Assembly (NCBI GenBank): GCA_014647935.1
Contig: BMQD01000002.1
Location: forward strand, 62,001 to 126,000
Length of the DNA: 64,000 bases
Source of the DNA: Planomonospora parontospora
Lineage (GTDB): Bacteria > Actinomycetota > Actinomycetes > Streptosporangiales > Streptosporangiaceae
Reading direction: 5' to 3'
Shown: positions 45,126-54,096 of the stretch, piece by piece
How positions within the stretch are numbered: the first letter of the stretch is position 1
Layout: every line of letters starts with the position of its first letter
Notes under the pieces: model-generated
Databases searched by the model: none
What the model saw: the letters and a program-made list of their open reading frames with translations, nothing else
What the model was told of the DNA's origin: nothing
Made by a program: the position numbers and the translations under genes

Positions 45126-47233
45126 CGGGGGACACGCAGGCGCCCGAGCGGCTGGGGCCGTACCGGCTGCTGAGGAAGATCGGCGAGGGCGGCATGGGAG
45201 CCGTCCACCTGGGGCTCGACGAGGACGGGCGCGAGGTGGCCGTCAAGGTCCTGCACCCGCACGTGGCCGCCGACCTCAAGGCGCGCGACCGGCTCACCCG
45301 CGAGGTGGAGACCATGCGGCGGGTGCGCAGCCCGCACGTCGCGGAGGTGCTGGACGCCCGGCTGACCGGCGCGCAGCCGTACATCGTGACCCGTTTCGCC
45401 CCCGGCCGGACGCTGGAGGAGACCGTCCTGGCGGACGGCCCGCTCCCCGACGACCAGGTGATCCGGCTGGCGCGGGGCCTGTGCGCCGCGCTGGTGGCCA
45501 TCCACGCCGCCGACGTGGTCCACCGCGATCTCAAGCCGGCCAACGTGATGCTCGTCGACGGCGACCCGCTGGTCATCGACTTCGGCATCGCGCACCTGGT
45601 CAACGCGACCCGGCTGACCCAGACGGGCATGTTCGTCGGCACGCCCGGCTACCTCGCCCCGGAGATCATCCGGGACTCCGAGATCACCCAGGCGGCCGAC
45701 GTGCACGCGCTGGCCTCCACGGTCTTCTTCGCCGCGACCGGCAAGCCGCCGTTCGGCACGGGCAGCTTCGAGGTCGTCTGCTTCAACATCATGGAGGGCC
45801 GGGCCAACCTCGACCTGGCCCCCGCCTGGCTGCGCGGCTGGCTCCGCCGGGCGCTGGACGTCGACGCCGCGGCCCGGCCGGGCGCGCAGGAGCTCTACCG
45901 GGCGGCGCGCTCCCTCGACCCCGCGGTGACGGCGTTCCGCTCCGAGCCCCACACCGGGTCCCATGCGGAACCGCCGCCCCGCACCGCCGTGCTCGGCGGC
46001 ACCCGGGTGCTGCCCGGAGAGGCCCCGCCGCCGGACGGCACGAAGATCATCGATCCGGTCCCGCCGGACGGGACCGAGGTGATCGGCCGGATGCCGTCCG
46101 ACGGCACCAGGGTGCTCGACCCGGCCCCGCCGGACGGCACGAAGATCATCGACCCGGTCCCGTCCGCACCCGCGAACGGCGCCCGGGCCCTGGCGCAGGA
46201 CGAGACGTTCTCCGACCTGCTCCCCCCGGTGGAGTACGCCAAGCCCGACCGGCGCGACCGCAAGGTCCGTGACCCCCGTGACCCCCGTGACCCCCGCGAC
46301 GACCGGGGCCGCTCCGCCGCCGCGGCGCCGCCGCCGTACGTCCCGGCCGCCCCGCCGCCGTACGTCCCGGCCCCGCCCGCCGCGCGGCGGGCCGCCCCGC
46401 CGCCCTATCCCGACCAGCGGGTCGCCGGCTACCCGGCGCCGCAGCCGACGGGCCCGGCGCAGCCGTATCCGCCCCCGGCCACCCAGCCCCGGGGCTACGC
46501 CCCGCCCGCCCCGCGCCACACCCCGCCCGCCCCGGAGCGGCAGGCGCGTCCTCCGTACCGCACCGGCCACCCGCTGGCCGCGCTGCTGCTGCTGGTGATC
46601 GCGGTCGGGCTGGCCTGCGTGCTGCCCGTCGCGGTGAGCGCGATCGCGCTGGTGGCGGTGCTCTGCCTCCGGGTGGGCGAGAACCTCTTCGGCGACCTGG
46701 CCGAGCGGCGCTCGGTGCGGGGCAGCAGCGCCTCCGACCCGCTGCTCGTGCTGGTCGGCACGCCCTGGGCGCTGCTCAAAGCCGCGACGGCGACGCTGCT
46801 CACCGGCCCGCTGGCCGCGATGTTCGGCATGTGCGTCTGGGGGGCGCTGGTCTACATCGGCAAGATGGGCACCGACCAGGCCGCCGCCTACGCGGCGGGC
46901 GCCTTCGTGGCGGGGCTGTTCGTGCTGCCCGGCGGGGGCAAACCCCGCAAGGCCGTCTCCCGCGCGCTGACCGGGGTGATCCGCAGCCCGGGCGCCGCCA
47001 TGGTCACCACGATCATCCTGGGCACGCTGGCCTTCTTCACGGTGATGGCGGCGCTGGGGATGAACCCGTCCTTCGACCCGTGGCGACCGCCGTCCGTCGC
47101 GGTCCGCGAGCTGACCGAGAGCTGGAAGGCCCAGGCGAACGAGAGCGCGATGGGCGTGATGGACCTCATCGGGGGCCTGGTGGACGACCTGCTCAAGAGC
47201 GTGGGCCTCGGGTTCCTGTCCTTCTGGAAGTGA
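45122..47233 (+). CDS. Serine/threonine protein kinase with multi-pass C-terminus (kinase 2)
   Basis: A 703-residue kinase. Residues ~10-275 hold the full set of motifs (GEGGMGAVH, VAVKVL, HRDLKPANVM, DFGIAH, TQTGMFVGTPGYLAPE). The linker contains four 11-residue repeats of the form PPDGTKIIDPV (residues 303-346), then DPRDPRDPRD and Pro/Tyr-rich stretches. The C-terminal ~230 residues carry several membrane helices homologous to those of kinase 1 (ALLLLVIAVGLACVLP; TPWALLKAATATLL), followed by a short amphipathic tail. ATG 45122 overlaps the kinase 1 stop. PknB-type kinases of actinomycetes usually have one helix and PASTA repeats; this pair does not. The signal is probably membrane state or a partner protein. 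Confidence 0.9.
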   Translation: MTGDTQAPERLGPYRLLRKIGEGGMGAVHLGLDEDGREVAVKVLHPHVAADLKARDRLTREVETMRRVRSPHVAEVLDARLTGAQPYIVTRFAPGRTLEETVLADGPLPDDQVIRLARGLCAALVAIHAADVVHRDLKPANVMLVDGDPLVIDFGIAHLVNATRLTQTGMFVGTPGYLAPEIIRDSEITQAADVHALASTVFFAATGKPPFGTGSFEVVCFNIMEGRANLDLAPAWLRGWLRRALDVDAAARPGAQELYRAARSLDPAVTAFRSEPHTGSHAEPPPRTAVLGGTRVLPGEAPPPDGTKIIDPVPPDGTEVIGRMPSDGTRVLDPAPPDGTKIIDPVPSAPANGARALAQDETFSDLLPPVEYAKPDRRDRKVRDPRDPRDPRDDRGRSAAAAPPPYVPAAPPPYVPAPPAARRAAPPPYPDQRVAGYPAPQPTGPAQPYPPPATQPRGYAPPAPRHTPPAPERQARPPYRTGHPLAALLLLVIAVGLACVLPVAVSAIALVAVLCLRVGENLFGDLAERRSVRGSSASDPLLVLVGTPWALLKAATATLLTGPLAAMFGMCVWGALVYIGKMGTDQAAAYAAGAFVAGLFVLPGGGKPRKAVSRALTGVIRSPGAAMVTTIILGTLAFFTVMAALGMNPSFDPWRPPSVAVRELTESWKAQANESAMGVMDLIGGLVDDLLKSVGLGFLSFWK
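46028..46159 (+). repeat. Four 33-bp repeats encoding DGT(K/R/E) motifs in kinase 2
   Basis: Four units of 33 bp (46028-46060, 46061-46093, 46094-46126, 46127-46159) encode PPDGTKIIDPV and variants. Each has a Thr followed by x-(I/V)-(I/L)-(D/G), the kind of Thr-x-x-(I/L/D) sequence preferred by FHA domains when phosphorylated. A related GGTRVLP lies just upstream. Confidence 0.85.
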
Positions 47234-47427
47234 CCTCCTCCGCCCCGTCCGGCGGCGGAGGTCTCCGCGCCCCGCGGAGCCCGATGACCGTCCCTTGTGC
47301 CGGGCACGGCGGGCGGGTGTCGTTCGGCCCGGGTTCGGTGTCCGGAGATGGGGGGTTTCTTGCCCGCGCCCCGTGCGATCCCGCGATCGCTGGGGGACGA
47401 TGAAGGGGAGCCGCCGGAGGGAGTCGC

Positions 47428-48777
47428 ATGGGAGCGCCGGACGACGGGCACTGCGGGCCGTACCGACTGCTCTCGCCGCTGGGGGCGGGAGGCTTCGGGG
47501 AGGTCCACCTCGCGCTGGACCCCGGAGGGCGCACGGCGGCGGTCAAGGTCCTGCATCCGCACGTGGCGGCCGACGGCACGGCCCTGGCCCGGCTGGCCCG
47601 CGAGGTGGAGGCCATGCGCCGGGTGCGCAGCCCGCACGTCGCCGAGCTCCTCGGCGCCTCGCTGGACGGCGACCGCCCCTACCTGGCCACCCGCTACGTC
47701 CAGGGCCGCCCGCTCGACGCGGTGGTCGCCGCCGCCGGCCCGGTCGCCGGGGACGATCTCGTACGGCTGGCGCGCGGCCTGGCCGAGGCGCTGGCCGCGA
47801 TCCACGCCTCGGGGGTGGTCCACCGCGACCTGAAGCCGGCCAACGTCATCTGCGAGGGCGGCGAGCCGGTCGTGATCGACTTCGGCATCGCGTGCCTGCT
47901 CGACTCCGCCGCGGTCACCGCCTCCGGGGCGGTCCTCGGCACGCCGGGCTACCTCGCGCCGGAGGTCCTGGAGGGTGGCGGGGCGGGGCCGGAGGCCGAC
48001 GTCTTCTCGTTCGCGGCCACGCTGGCCTACGCGGCGACCGGCCGCCACCCGTACGGCACCGGCCCGGCCTCGGCGGTCGGCTACCGGGTCGTGCACCACG
48101 ATCCCGACCTCGGCGACGTGCCGTCCTGGCTGGAGCCGCTGCTGCGGGAGTGCCTGGCCCGCGACCCGGCCGACCGGCCGCCCGCGAGCCTGCTGCCGCT
48201 CCGCCTGGCGGCCCCGGAGCCCGGTGCCCGCCCACTGGTGGCCGCAGAACCCGGTCCCCGGCCGCTGGTGGCCTCGGAGTCCGGCGCCCGCCCGTCGGCG
48301 CACCCGGAGGCCGGTGCCCGCCCGCCGGCGCCCTCCGGCGGCGCGCCGGAGGCGGCGGTCCGCGGGGCCCCCGCCACCGGGGTGCAGGGCCTCAGCACAC
48401 GGGAGTGGCGCCCGGGCCGCCGCGTTCGGTCCGCGGCCTTCCCGCCGGAGGCCCGGGAGCGTCGCCGGGCCGTGCTCCACCGGCGCTGGGCCGTCGGGAC
48501 CGGTCTGTTCACGGCGCTGGCGGCGGCCACGGCCAAGAGCCCGCTGCCCGAGGTCTCGCTGCTGCTGCTGACGGTCTACGGCTCGGTGATGCTCGTCGAC
48601 GGGGGAGTGGCCCTGTTCGCCCGGCGGAACCGCGGCCGGGCGGTCCTCGACCTGTCCTGCGCCGCCGGGGTCGTCCTGCTCTGGGCCGTCCTGGCGGCGT
48701 TCTTCAGCCCGCTCAGCCTGGGCCTGGCGCTGGGCACCGTGGTCCTCGTGCTGGTCGTCATCCTGCTGAGCAGCTGA
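47428..48777 (+). CDS. Serine/threonine protein kinase, compact form (kinase 3)
   Basis: A 449-residue kinase. Motifs GAGGFGEVH, AAVKVL, HRDLKPANVI and DFGIACLL are intact; the activation loop is shorter and lacks the TQTGMF run of the two upstream kinases. A linker with (P/S)(G)ARP(L/S)-type repeats (residues ~265-310) leads to four closely spaced membrane helices at the C-terminus (~350-449). ATG 47428 has GGAGGGAG upstream. It is 194 nt from kinase 2 and may have its own promoter. Similarity in order and arrangement suggests descent from the same duplication, with later divergence. Confidence 0.9.
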   Translation: MGAPDDGHCGPYRLLSPLGAGGFGEVHLALDPGGRTAAVKVLHPHVAADGTALARLAREVEAMRRVRSPHVAELLGASLDGDRPYLATRYVQGRPLDAVVAAAGPVAGDDLVRLARGLAEALAAIHASGVVHRDLKPANVICEGGEPVVIDFGIACLLDSAAVTASGAVLGTPGYLAPEVLEGGGAGPEADVFSFAATLAYAATGRHPYGTGPASAVGYRVVHHDPDLGDVPSWLEPLLRECLARDPADRPPASLLPLRLAAPEPGARPLVAAEPGPRPLVASESGARPSAHPEAGARPPAPSGGAPEAAVRGAPATGVQGLSTREWRPGRRVRSAAFPPEARERRRAVLHRRWAVGTGLFTALAAATAKSPLPEVSLLLLTVYGSVMLVDGGVALFARRNRGRAVLDLSCAAGVVLLWAVLAAFFSPLSLGLALGTVVLVLVVILLSS

Positions 48778-49086
48778 TCCCCGCCCGTCCGCCGCTTCCG
48801 GAACATAGTTCGGTATGGTGGAGGGGGTGACTCGCCGGGTAGGAGCCCACCGGGCGGCGGAAGCCGTACGGGGCGGCGGTTTGCGCCTAAGCTACCGATG
48901 GGTAACATGAGGGCGGGGGACCAGGATCGGGCACGTCCCGGCCGGGCCACCCGCTGTCACGACGCCCTCGGGCACCTGGCAGTCTTGGCATCCGCGTGCA
49001 CGTGCCCCGCGTGCGCGTACCGAGCATCCGGCGTCAGCCGCGGCGACGCGGCGGCGCACGCGAACACGGGAGGTCGGCCACCGGCC
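48778..49086. other. Intergenic leader of etfBA
   Basis: This 309-bp gap has no convincing gene. An in-frame extension of etfB back to 48898 would add 63 residues with poor coding character and is not supported. The gap contains the promoter and palindrome described at 48881-48908 and a GGGAGG site ~13 nt before the etfB ATG. Confidence 0.6.
48881..48908 (+). promoter_or_regulatory. Putative etfB promoter with overlapping palindrome
   Basis: TTGCGC (48881-48886) and TAACAT (48903-48908) are 16 bp apart and fit a -35/-10 pair. The imperfect palindrome GCTACC-GATG-GGTAAC (48891-48906, one mismatch) overlaps the -10 box. Its TACC-n4-GGTA core resembles operators of TetR regulators of fatty-acid breakdown genes in actinomycetes; this link is from memory and unproven. 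Confidence 0.45.
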
Positions 49087-49866
49087 ATGAACATCGTCGT
49101 CTGCGTGAAGCAGGTCCCCGACACGGCGACCGAGCGCAAGCTGAGGTCCGATGACAAGACGCTCGACCGCGATGCCGCCGACGGCGTCATCAACGAGCTG
49201 TGTGAGTACGCGGTCGAGGAGGCGCTGCTGCTGAAGGAGGCCCACGGCGGTGAGGTGACCGTCCTCACCATGGGTCCCGACAAGGCCAGCGACACCATCC
49301 GCAAGGCCCTGGCCATGGGCGCCGACAAGGCCGTCCACCTGGTCGACGACGCCCTGCACGGCTCGGACGCGCTGGGCACCTCCCACGCCATGGCCCAGGC
49401 GCTGAAGAAGATCGGGTTCGACCTGGTCATCCTCGGCTCGGAGTCCACCGACGCCCGCACCGGCGTGCTCGCCGCCATGCTGGCCGAGCGCCTGGGCGTG
49501 CCGCAGCTCACCTTCGCCAAGAAGGTCGAGGTCGACGGGTCGTCCATCGCGGTCCAGCGCGTCACCGACTACGGCTACGACAAGGTCGAGGCCACGCTGC
49601 CCGCCGTCGTCTCCGTGGTGGAGAAGATCAACGAGCCGCGTTACCCGTCCTTCAAGGGCATCATGGCGGCCAAGAAGAAGCCGGTCGAGAAGCTCGGCGT
49701 CGCCGACGCCGGGATCGACGCCTCCCAGGTCGGCCTGGCCAACTCCTGGAGCGAGGTCGTCGACTTCGCCGCGGCCCCGCCGCGCGCGGCCGGCACGATC
49801 GTCAAGGACGAGGGCGACGGCGGCGTGAAGGCCGCCGAGTTCCTCGCGTCGAAGAAGTTCGTCTGA
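49087..49866 (+). CDS. etfB: Electron transfer flavoprotein, beta subunit
   Basis: A 259-residue subunit that binds AMP and, with EtfA, carries electrons from acyl-CoA dehydrogenases to the respiratory chain. The N-terminus MNIVVCVKQVPDT is diagnostic, with DxAxxxxxNEYxxxEEALxxKE-type sequence after it (GVINELCEYAVEEALLLKE) and LGSESTDARTGVLAAMLAERLG in the AMP-binding part. ATG 49087 aligns exactly with the family start. The etfA gene follows after 19 nt. The ~170-nt leader suggests regulation at the promoter described upstream. Confidence 0.96.
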   Translation: MNIVVCVKQVPDTATERKLRSDDKTLDRDAADGVINELCEYAVEEALLLKEAHGGEVTVLTMGPDKASDTIRKALAMGADKAVHLVDDALHGSDALGTSHAMAQALKKIGFDLVILGSESTDARTGVLAAMLAERLGVPQLTFAKKVEVDGSSIAVQRVTDYGYDKVEATLPAVVSVVEKINEPRYPSFKGIMAAKKKPVEKLGVADAGIDASQVGLANSWSEVVDFAAAPPRAAGTIVKDEGDGGVKAAEFLASKKFV

Positions 49867-49885
49867 GGACGGGGGAATAGCTGAC

Positions 49886-50839
49886 ATGTCCGAAGTTCTC
49901 GTTCTCGTCGAGCACGTCGAAGGCCAGATCAAGAAGGTCACGCTCGAGCTGCTGACGCTCGCCCGCAAGCTGGGCGCCCCGTCGGCCGTCTGGACCGGGC
50001 CGGGCTACTCCGCCGAGGCCAAGGCCAAGCTGGCCGAGCACGGCGCCGAGAAGATCTACGTCGCCGACTCCGCGGACATCACCGACTACGTGGTGGCGCC
50101 GAAGGTGGACCTGCTGGCCCAGCTCGTCTCCTCGGCCTCCCCGGCCGCGGTGCTCGTCGCCGCCACGGCCGAGGCGAAGGAGATCGCCGGCCGGCTCGCC
50201 GTACGGACCGACTCCGGCGTGCTGACCGACGTCGTCGGCATCGAGGAGGGCCTGGTCGCCGACCAGTCCATCTTCGGCGGCGGCGTCAACGTCCGCGCGC
50301 GCGTCACCAAGGGCCTGCCGATCATCGCGGTCCGCCCGAACGCGAGCCCGGTCGAGGCCGCCGCGGGCGCGGGCGCCGAGGAGCAGGTCAGCGTGGCCGT
50401 CTCCGAGGCGTCCAAGGCCGCCAGGGTCGTGGAGCGGGTCAAGGAGGAGAAGGGCGCCCGTCCGGAGCTCACCGAGGCCGCGATCGTGGTCTCCGGTGGC
50501 CGGGGCGTGGGCTCGGCCGAGAACTTCTCGCTCATCGAGAAGCTGGCCGACTCGCTCGGCGCGGCCGTCGGCGCCTCCCGCGCCGCCACCGACGCCGGCT
50601 GGTACCCGCACCAGTTCCAGGTCGGCCAGACCGGCAAGACGGTCTCGCCGCAGCTCTACATCGCGGCGGGCATCTCCGGGGCCATCCAGCACCGGGCCGG
50701 CATGCAGACCGCCAAGACGATCGTCGCCGTCAACAAGGACCCCGAGGCGCCGATCTTCGAGCTCGCCGACTTCGGCGTGGTGGGCGACCTCAACCAGGTC
50801 GTCCCGCAGCTGACCGAAGAGATCGCCAAGCGCAAGTAG
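49886..50839 (+). CDS. etfA: Electron transfer flavoprotein, alpha subunit
   Basis: A 317-residue FAD-binding subunit. The C-terminal FAD domain shows [55 protein letters not shown] and [25 protein letters not shown], all signature stretches. ATG 49886 has GGGGGAA upstream. It pairs with EtfB in the cytoplasm. A strong hairpin (50862-50893) follows its stop. Confidence 0.96.
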   Translation: MSEVLVLVEHVEGQIKKVTLELLTLARKLGAPSAVWTGPGYSAEAKAKLAEHGAEKIYVADSADITDYVVAPKVDLLAQLVSSASPAAVLVAATAEAKEIAGRLAVRTDSGVLTDVVGIEEGLVADQSIFGGGVNVRARVTKGLPIIAVRPNASPVEAAAGAGAEEQVSVAVSEASKAARVVERVKEEKGARPELTEAAIVVSGGRGVGSAENFSLIEKLADSLGAAVGASRAATDAGWYPHQFQVGQTGKTVSPQLYIAAGISGAIQHRAGMQTAKTIVAVNKDPEAPIFELADFGVVGDLNQVVPQLTEEIAKRK

Positions 50840-50861
50840 GCGATCGCACGCGGACGGAGGC

Positions 50862-50893
50862 GAGGGGCGGGGAGCACATGCTCCCCGCCCCTC
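50862..50893. terminator. Bidirectional terminator between etfA and MFS transporter
   Basis: GAGGGGCGGGGAGCA (50862-50876) pairs perfectly with TGCTCCCCGCCCCTC (50879-50893), with only CA between the arms. The 15-bp G+C-rich stem lies between convergent genes and is the clearest terminator in the window. Confidence 0.85.
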
Positions 50894-50902
50894 CTTCGTA
50901 TG

Positions 50903-52102
50903 TCAGCCGGCCAGGGTGAGCTCGGGCTCGGGGGAGCGGGCCGGGGCGGCGGAGGCCGTACCCGCGCCGGTCCGGGGCAGGAACCGGGCGGCCACGGCGA
51001 TCAGGACGCCGAGCGCGACGGCGCCGCCGAGCGCGGTCCGCAGTGACGACAGATCCGACAGGAAACCGATGGCCACCGGGCCGAGCAGCAGGCCGGCGTA
51101 GCCCATCGCGCCCGTCTGGGCGATGGCGGGGCCCGGGTTGCGGGTCGCCTCGCCGGCCATGGACATGGCCACCGGGGAGACCGTCACCACCGCGAGGCCG
51201 ACGAGGAACATGGCCGCGACGGCGACCGGCGCCGAGGGGACCGTGATGACCACGGCGAAGGTGGCGGCGGTGGCCAGCCCGGAGAGGACGATCATGTTCC
51301 GGGCGCCGAACCTGGCCCGGACGCGGTCGCCGGCGAGGCGGGCCAGCAGCATGCCGACCTCGAAGACCGGGTAGCCGAGGGCGGCGACGGCCTCCGGGGC
51401 GCCCAGCGTGTCGCGCAGGTACAGGCCGTTCCAGTCGGCGATCGTGCCCTCGACCATGAAGGCGCAGAACGCGATCACGCCGAGCAGGTAGACCACCGGG
51501 GGCATGCGGTGCCGGGCCCCGTCGCGGGCGGCCGGTTCCGGGGCGGGGTCGGGCAGGTAGGAGCGGCTGACGGCGACCAGCACGGGCAGCGCGGCCAGTG
51601 CGACCAGGACCAGGTGGGCGGTGACCGACAGGCCCGCCGCGATGGCCGCGGTGCCGACCACGCCGGCGGCGATCGCGCCGACGCACCAGCCGGCGTGCAT
51701 GCCGTTCATCAGCGGGCGGCCGTGGGCGCGCTCGACGGTCGAGCCCTGCGCGTTCATCGCGACGTCCACCGCGCCGAACGCCAGGCCGAACAGCCCGGCG
51801 GCGGCCAGCAGCAGCGGGAAGGTCGGCGCGAACGCCAGCAGGACCAGGGCCGCGGCGCAGAGGGGAGCGCCGACCCGCAGGACGCTCCGGCTGCCGACGC
51901 GCGTCATCACGCCGCGCATCGACTGCATGGTCACCAGCGCGCCCAGGCCCCACACGAGCAGGGTGACGCCGATCGACGTCTCGGACAGGCCGAGTTTGTC
52001 GGACAGCGCGGGCAGACGCACGGTCATCGATCCACACAGCAGGCCGCCGAGGACGAAAGTGAGGATTGCCCCGTTACGGGCCCTCCTCAGGTCGCGGGTC
52101 AT
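50903..52102 (-). CDS. MFS transporter
   Basis: A 399-residue membrane protein with about 12 hydrophobic helices in two halves. [71 protein letters not shown] shows the first helices and the G-x3-D/R-x-G-R/S loop between helices 2 and 3 of the major facilitator superfamily. Its pattern fits the YbjJ-like drug/sugar efflux group. It lies 189 nt downstream of the TetR gene on the same strand and is its likely target. Substrate unknown. Confidence 0.88.
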   Translation of the reverse strand: MTRDLRRARNGAILTFVLGGLLCGSMTVRLPALSDKLGLSETSIGVTLLVWGLGALVTMQSMRGVMTRVGSRSVLRVGAPLCAAALVLLAFAPTFPLLLAAAGLFGLAFGAVDVAMNAQGSTVERAHGRPLMNGMHAGWCVGAIAAGVVGTAAIAAGLSVTAHLVLVALAALPVLVAVSRSYLPDPAPEPAARDGARHRMPPVVYLLGVIAFCAFMVEGTIADWNGLYLRDTLGAPEAVAALGYPVFEVGMLLARLAGDRVRARFGARNMIVLSGLATAATFAVVITVPSAPVAVAAMFLVGLAVVTVSPVAMSMAGEATRNPGPAIAQTGAMGYAGLLLGPVAIGFLSDLSSLRTALGGAVALGVLIAVAARFLPRTGAGTASAAPARSPEPELTLAG

Positions 52103-52159
52103 GACTCGATCCCTTCATAAGAGGTTTGCAGGTGACGGCTATCGGGCAGACACAAGCCG

Positions 52160-52186
52160 GTCGCTTCCGCCGCGTGCGGGAGCGAC
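52160..52186 (-). terminator. Hairpin between TetR gene and MFS gene
   Basis: GTCGCTTCCGC and GCGGGAGCGAC form an 11-bp stem with one G-T pair and a 5-nt loop, about 105 nt past the TetR stop. It may partly terminate or stabilise the TetR message before the transporter gene. Confidence 0.4.
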
Positions 52187-52291
52187 CACCAATCCGTGTG
52201 CGCGGGGCCCGTCGCGGACGGGAGCGGGCCGGAGACCGGGGCCCGGGGGACACGAGCCCGCCGGGCCGGCGAGGCCGGTGGCGGGGCGCGG

Positions 52292-52798
52292 TCAGCCGCC
52301 GAGCAGGTCCAGCAGCCGCCGTTCCAGCTCGGCGTAGTGCCGCCCGTCGTAGAGCCCGGGGTCGTGGCTGGCCACGTCCCACACGCCTTCGCAGGCGAGG
52401 CGCACGATCCGCGCGGCCACCGGGTCGGGCTCGCTCTCCAGCCCCTCGCGGTGCCAGCGGGCCATCGCCTCGCGCAGCGGGGTGAGGAGATAGAGGTTGC
52501 CGGAGGCCCCGGTGACCACCGCCCAGCGGCGGAGCCTGCCGCTCTGGACGGCGGCGAACGTGGCGGCCAGGTAGTTCTTGGTGTAGGTGTCGTGGCCCTG
52601 GGCGGCGACGAGTTCGTCGAACTCCTCGATCAGTCGCTCGACCATGCCCTTGATCAGGGCTTCCTTGGTGGCGAAGTGATAGAGCAGGCCGCCCTTGCTG
52701 CAGCCGGCGCGCTCGGCGACGGCCGCCAGGGTGAGCGCGGAGGAGCCCTGGTCGGACAGCAGGCCCTCGGCCGCGTCCAGCAGCTCCTCGCGTCTCAT
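52292..52798 (-). CDS. TetR-family regulator next to MFS transporter
   Basis: A 168-residue regulator with helix-turn-helix LTLAAVAERAGCSKGGLLYHFATKEALIKG, typical of TetR efflux-pump repressors, and a TetR_C-type ligand domain. ATG 52798 is preferred: longer readings from 52834 translate straight through a perfect 22-bp palindrome, which is better explained as its operator. The MFS gene lies downstream in the same direction, so ligand-induced expression of repressor and pump is the simplest model. The ligand is unknown. Confidence 0.88.
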   Translation of the reverse strand: MRREELLDAAEGLLSDQGSSALTLAAVAERAGCSKGGLLYHFATKEALIKGMVERLIEEFDELVAAQGHDTYTKNYLAATFAAVQSGRLRRWAVVTGASGNLYLLTPLREAMARWHREGLESEPDPVAARIVRLACEGVWDVASHDPGLYDGRHYAELERRLLDLLGG

Positions 52799-52806
52799 GC
52801 CGAGCA

Positions 52807-52828
52807 CTGTACCGTCCGGACGGTACAG
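52807..52828. promoter_or_regulatory. Perfect 22-bp palindromic TetR operator
   Basis: Half-site CTGTACCGTCC is followed at once by its exact reverse complement, giving a perfect 22-bp palindrome 9-30 bp upstream of the TetR start codon. The GTACCGTCC/GGACGGTAC form is like operators of QacR/AcrR-type TetR repressors. It also faces the divergent cysteine desulfurase gene 82 bp away. Confidence 0.85.
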
Positions 52829-52909
52829 CGGCAAGCTCGGGGGGACCGCCCCTCACGGTCGCGGATACGCTTGGAGGGCTGAAAAAGAGTTGCGGAGGGG
52901 AGTGCGGCT

Positions 52910-54073
52910 GTGGAGTCCGCCTATCTCGACCATGCGGCGACCACGCCGATGCTTCCCGAGGCGATCGAGGCGATGACCGCCCGGCTCGGCCAGGTGGGCA
53001 ACGCCTCCTCGCTGCACGCGGCGGGCCGCCGCGTCCGCCGGGTGGTGGAGGAGGCACGCGAGTCCATCGCGGACGCCCTCGGCGCCCGGCCCAGCGAGGT
53101 CGTCTTCACCGCGGGGGGCACCGAGGCCGACAACCTGGCGATCAAGGGTCTCTACTGGTCGCGGCGGGCGGCCGGGGCGACCCGCATCCTGGTCAGCGCG
53201 GTCGAGCACCACGCCGCGCTCGACCCCGCGCACTGGCTGGCCGACCACCAGGGCGCCACCGTCGAACTGCTCGACGTCGACGAGTTCGGCCGGGTCCACC
53301 CGCAGACGCTGCGCGACGCCATCGAGCGCGACCCGGACGGCGTCGCCCTGGTGAGCGTGATGTGGGCCAACAACGAGGTCGGCACCGTCCAGCCCGTCCG
53401 GGTGCTCGCCGCGATCGCCCGGGACCACGGCATCCCGTTCCACACCGACGCGGTCCAGGCCGTCGGCCAGCTCCCGGTGGTCTTCGCGGACTCCGGGGTG
53501 GACGCGCTGACGCTCTCGGGACACAAGATCGGCGGCCCGATGGGCGTCGGCGCGCTGCTGCTGGCCCGCGGGGTCGAGCCGGTGCCGGTGCTGCACGGCG
53601 GCGGCCAGGAGCGCGACGTGCGCTCGGGCACCCTCGACGCCCCGGCGATCGCCGGGCTCGCGGCGGCCGTGCGGGCCGCGGTCGCCCACCGGGCCGAGAC
53701 CGCCGCCCGGCTGACGGAGCTCCGCGACGACCTCATCCGCCGCGTACGGCAGGCGGTCCCCGACGTGATCCTCAACGGCGACCCGGTGAACCGCCTGCCC
53801 GGCAACGCGCACTTCTCCTTCCCCGGCTGCGAGGGCGACGCCCTGCTCATGCTGCTGGACGCCAAGGGCGTGGAGTGCTCCACCGGCTCCGCCTGCTCGG
53901 CCGGGGTCGCCCAGCCCTCCCACGTGCTGCTCGCCATGGGCGCGGACGGGATCAGAGCCCGGGGCTCCCTGCGCTTCTCCCTCGGCCACACCTCGACCGG
54001 GGCCGACGTCGACCGCGTCGCCGACGTCATCGGCACGGTCGTGGAGCGCGCCCGCCGCGCCGGCCTGACCTGA
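52910..54073 (+). CDS. Cysteine desulfurase (NifS/IscS type)
   Basis: A 387-residue PLP enzyme that takes sulfur from cysteine as a protein persulfide. It starts [16 protein letters not shown]. The PLP Lys lies in [11 protein letters not shown], and the persulfide Cys in [16 protein letters not shown] 52910 has GGAGGGGA upstream. It lies about 2.5 kb from mnmA on the same strand. In many actinomycetes, including Mycobacterium, iscS and mnmA follow etfBA in the same order, so this copy probably supplies sulfur for tRNA thiolation and iron-sulfur clusters. Confidence 0.93.
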   Translation: MESAYLDHAATTPMLPEAIEAMTARLGQVGNASSLHAAGRRVRRVVEEARESIADALGARPSEVVFTAGGTEADNLAIKGLYWSRRAAGATRILVSAVEHHAALDPAHWLADHQGATVELLDVDEFGRVHPQTLRDAIERDPDGVALVSVMWANNEVGTVQPVRVLAAIARDHGIPFHTDAVQAVGQLPVVFADSGVDALTLSGHKIGGPMGVGALLLARGVEPVPVLHGGGQERDVRSGTLDAPAIAGLAAAVRAAVAHRAETAARLTELRDDLIRRVRQAVPDVILNGDPVNRLPGNAHFSFPGCEGDALLMLLDAKGVECSTGSACSAGVAQPSHVLLAMGADGIRARGSLRFSLGHTSTGADVDRVADVIGTVVERARRAGLT

Positions 54074-54096
54074 CCCGGCCCCCGGGTCCGGCCCGG

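Noticed and set aside
48898-49086. 63-residue N-terminal extension of EtfB
   Set aside because: EtfB proteins start at MNIVVCVKQVPDT; the extension is low quality and would cover the putative promoter.
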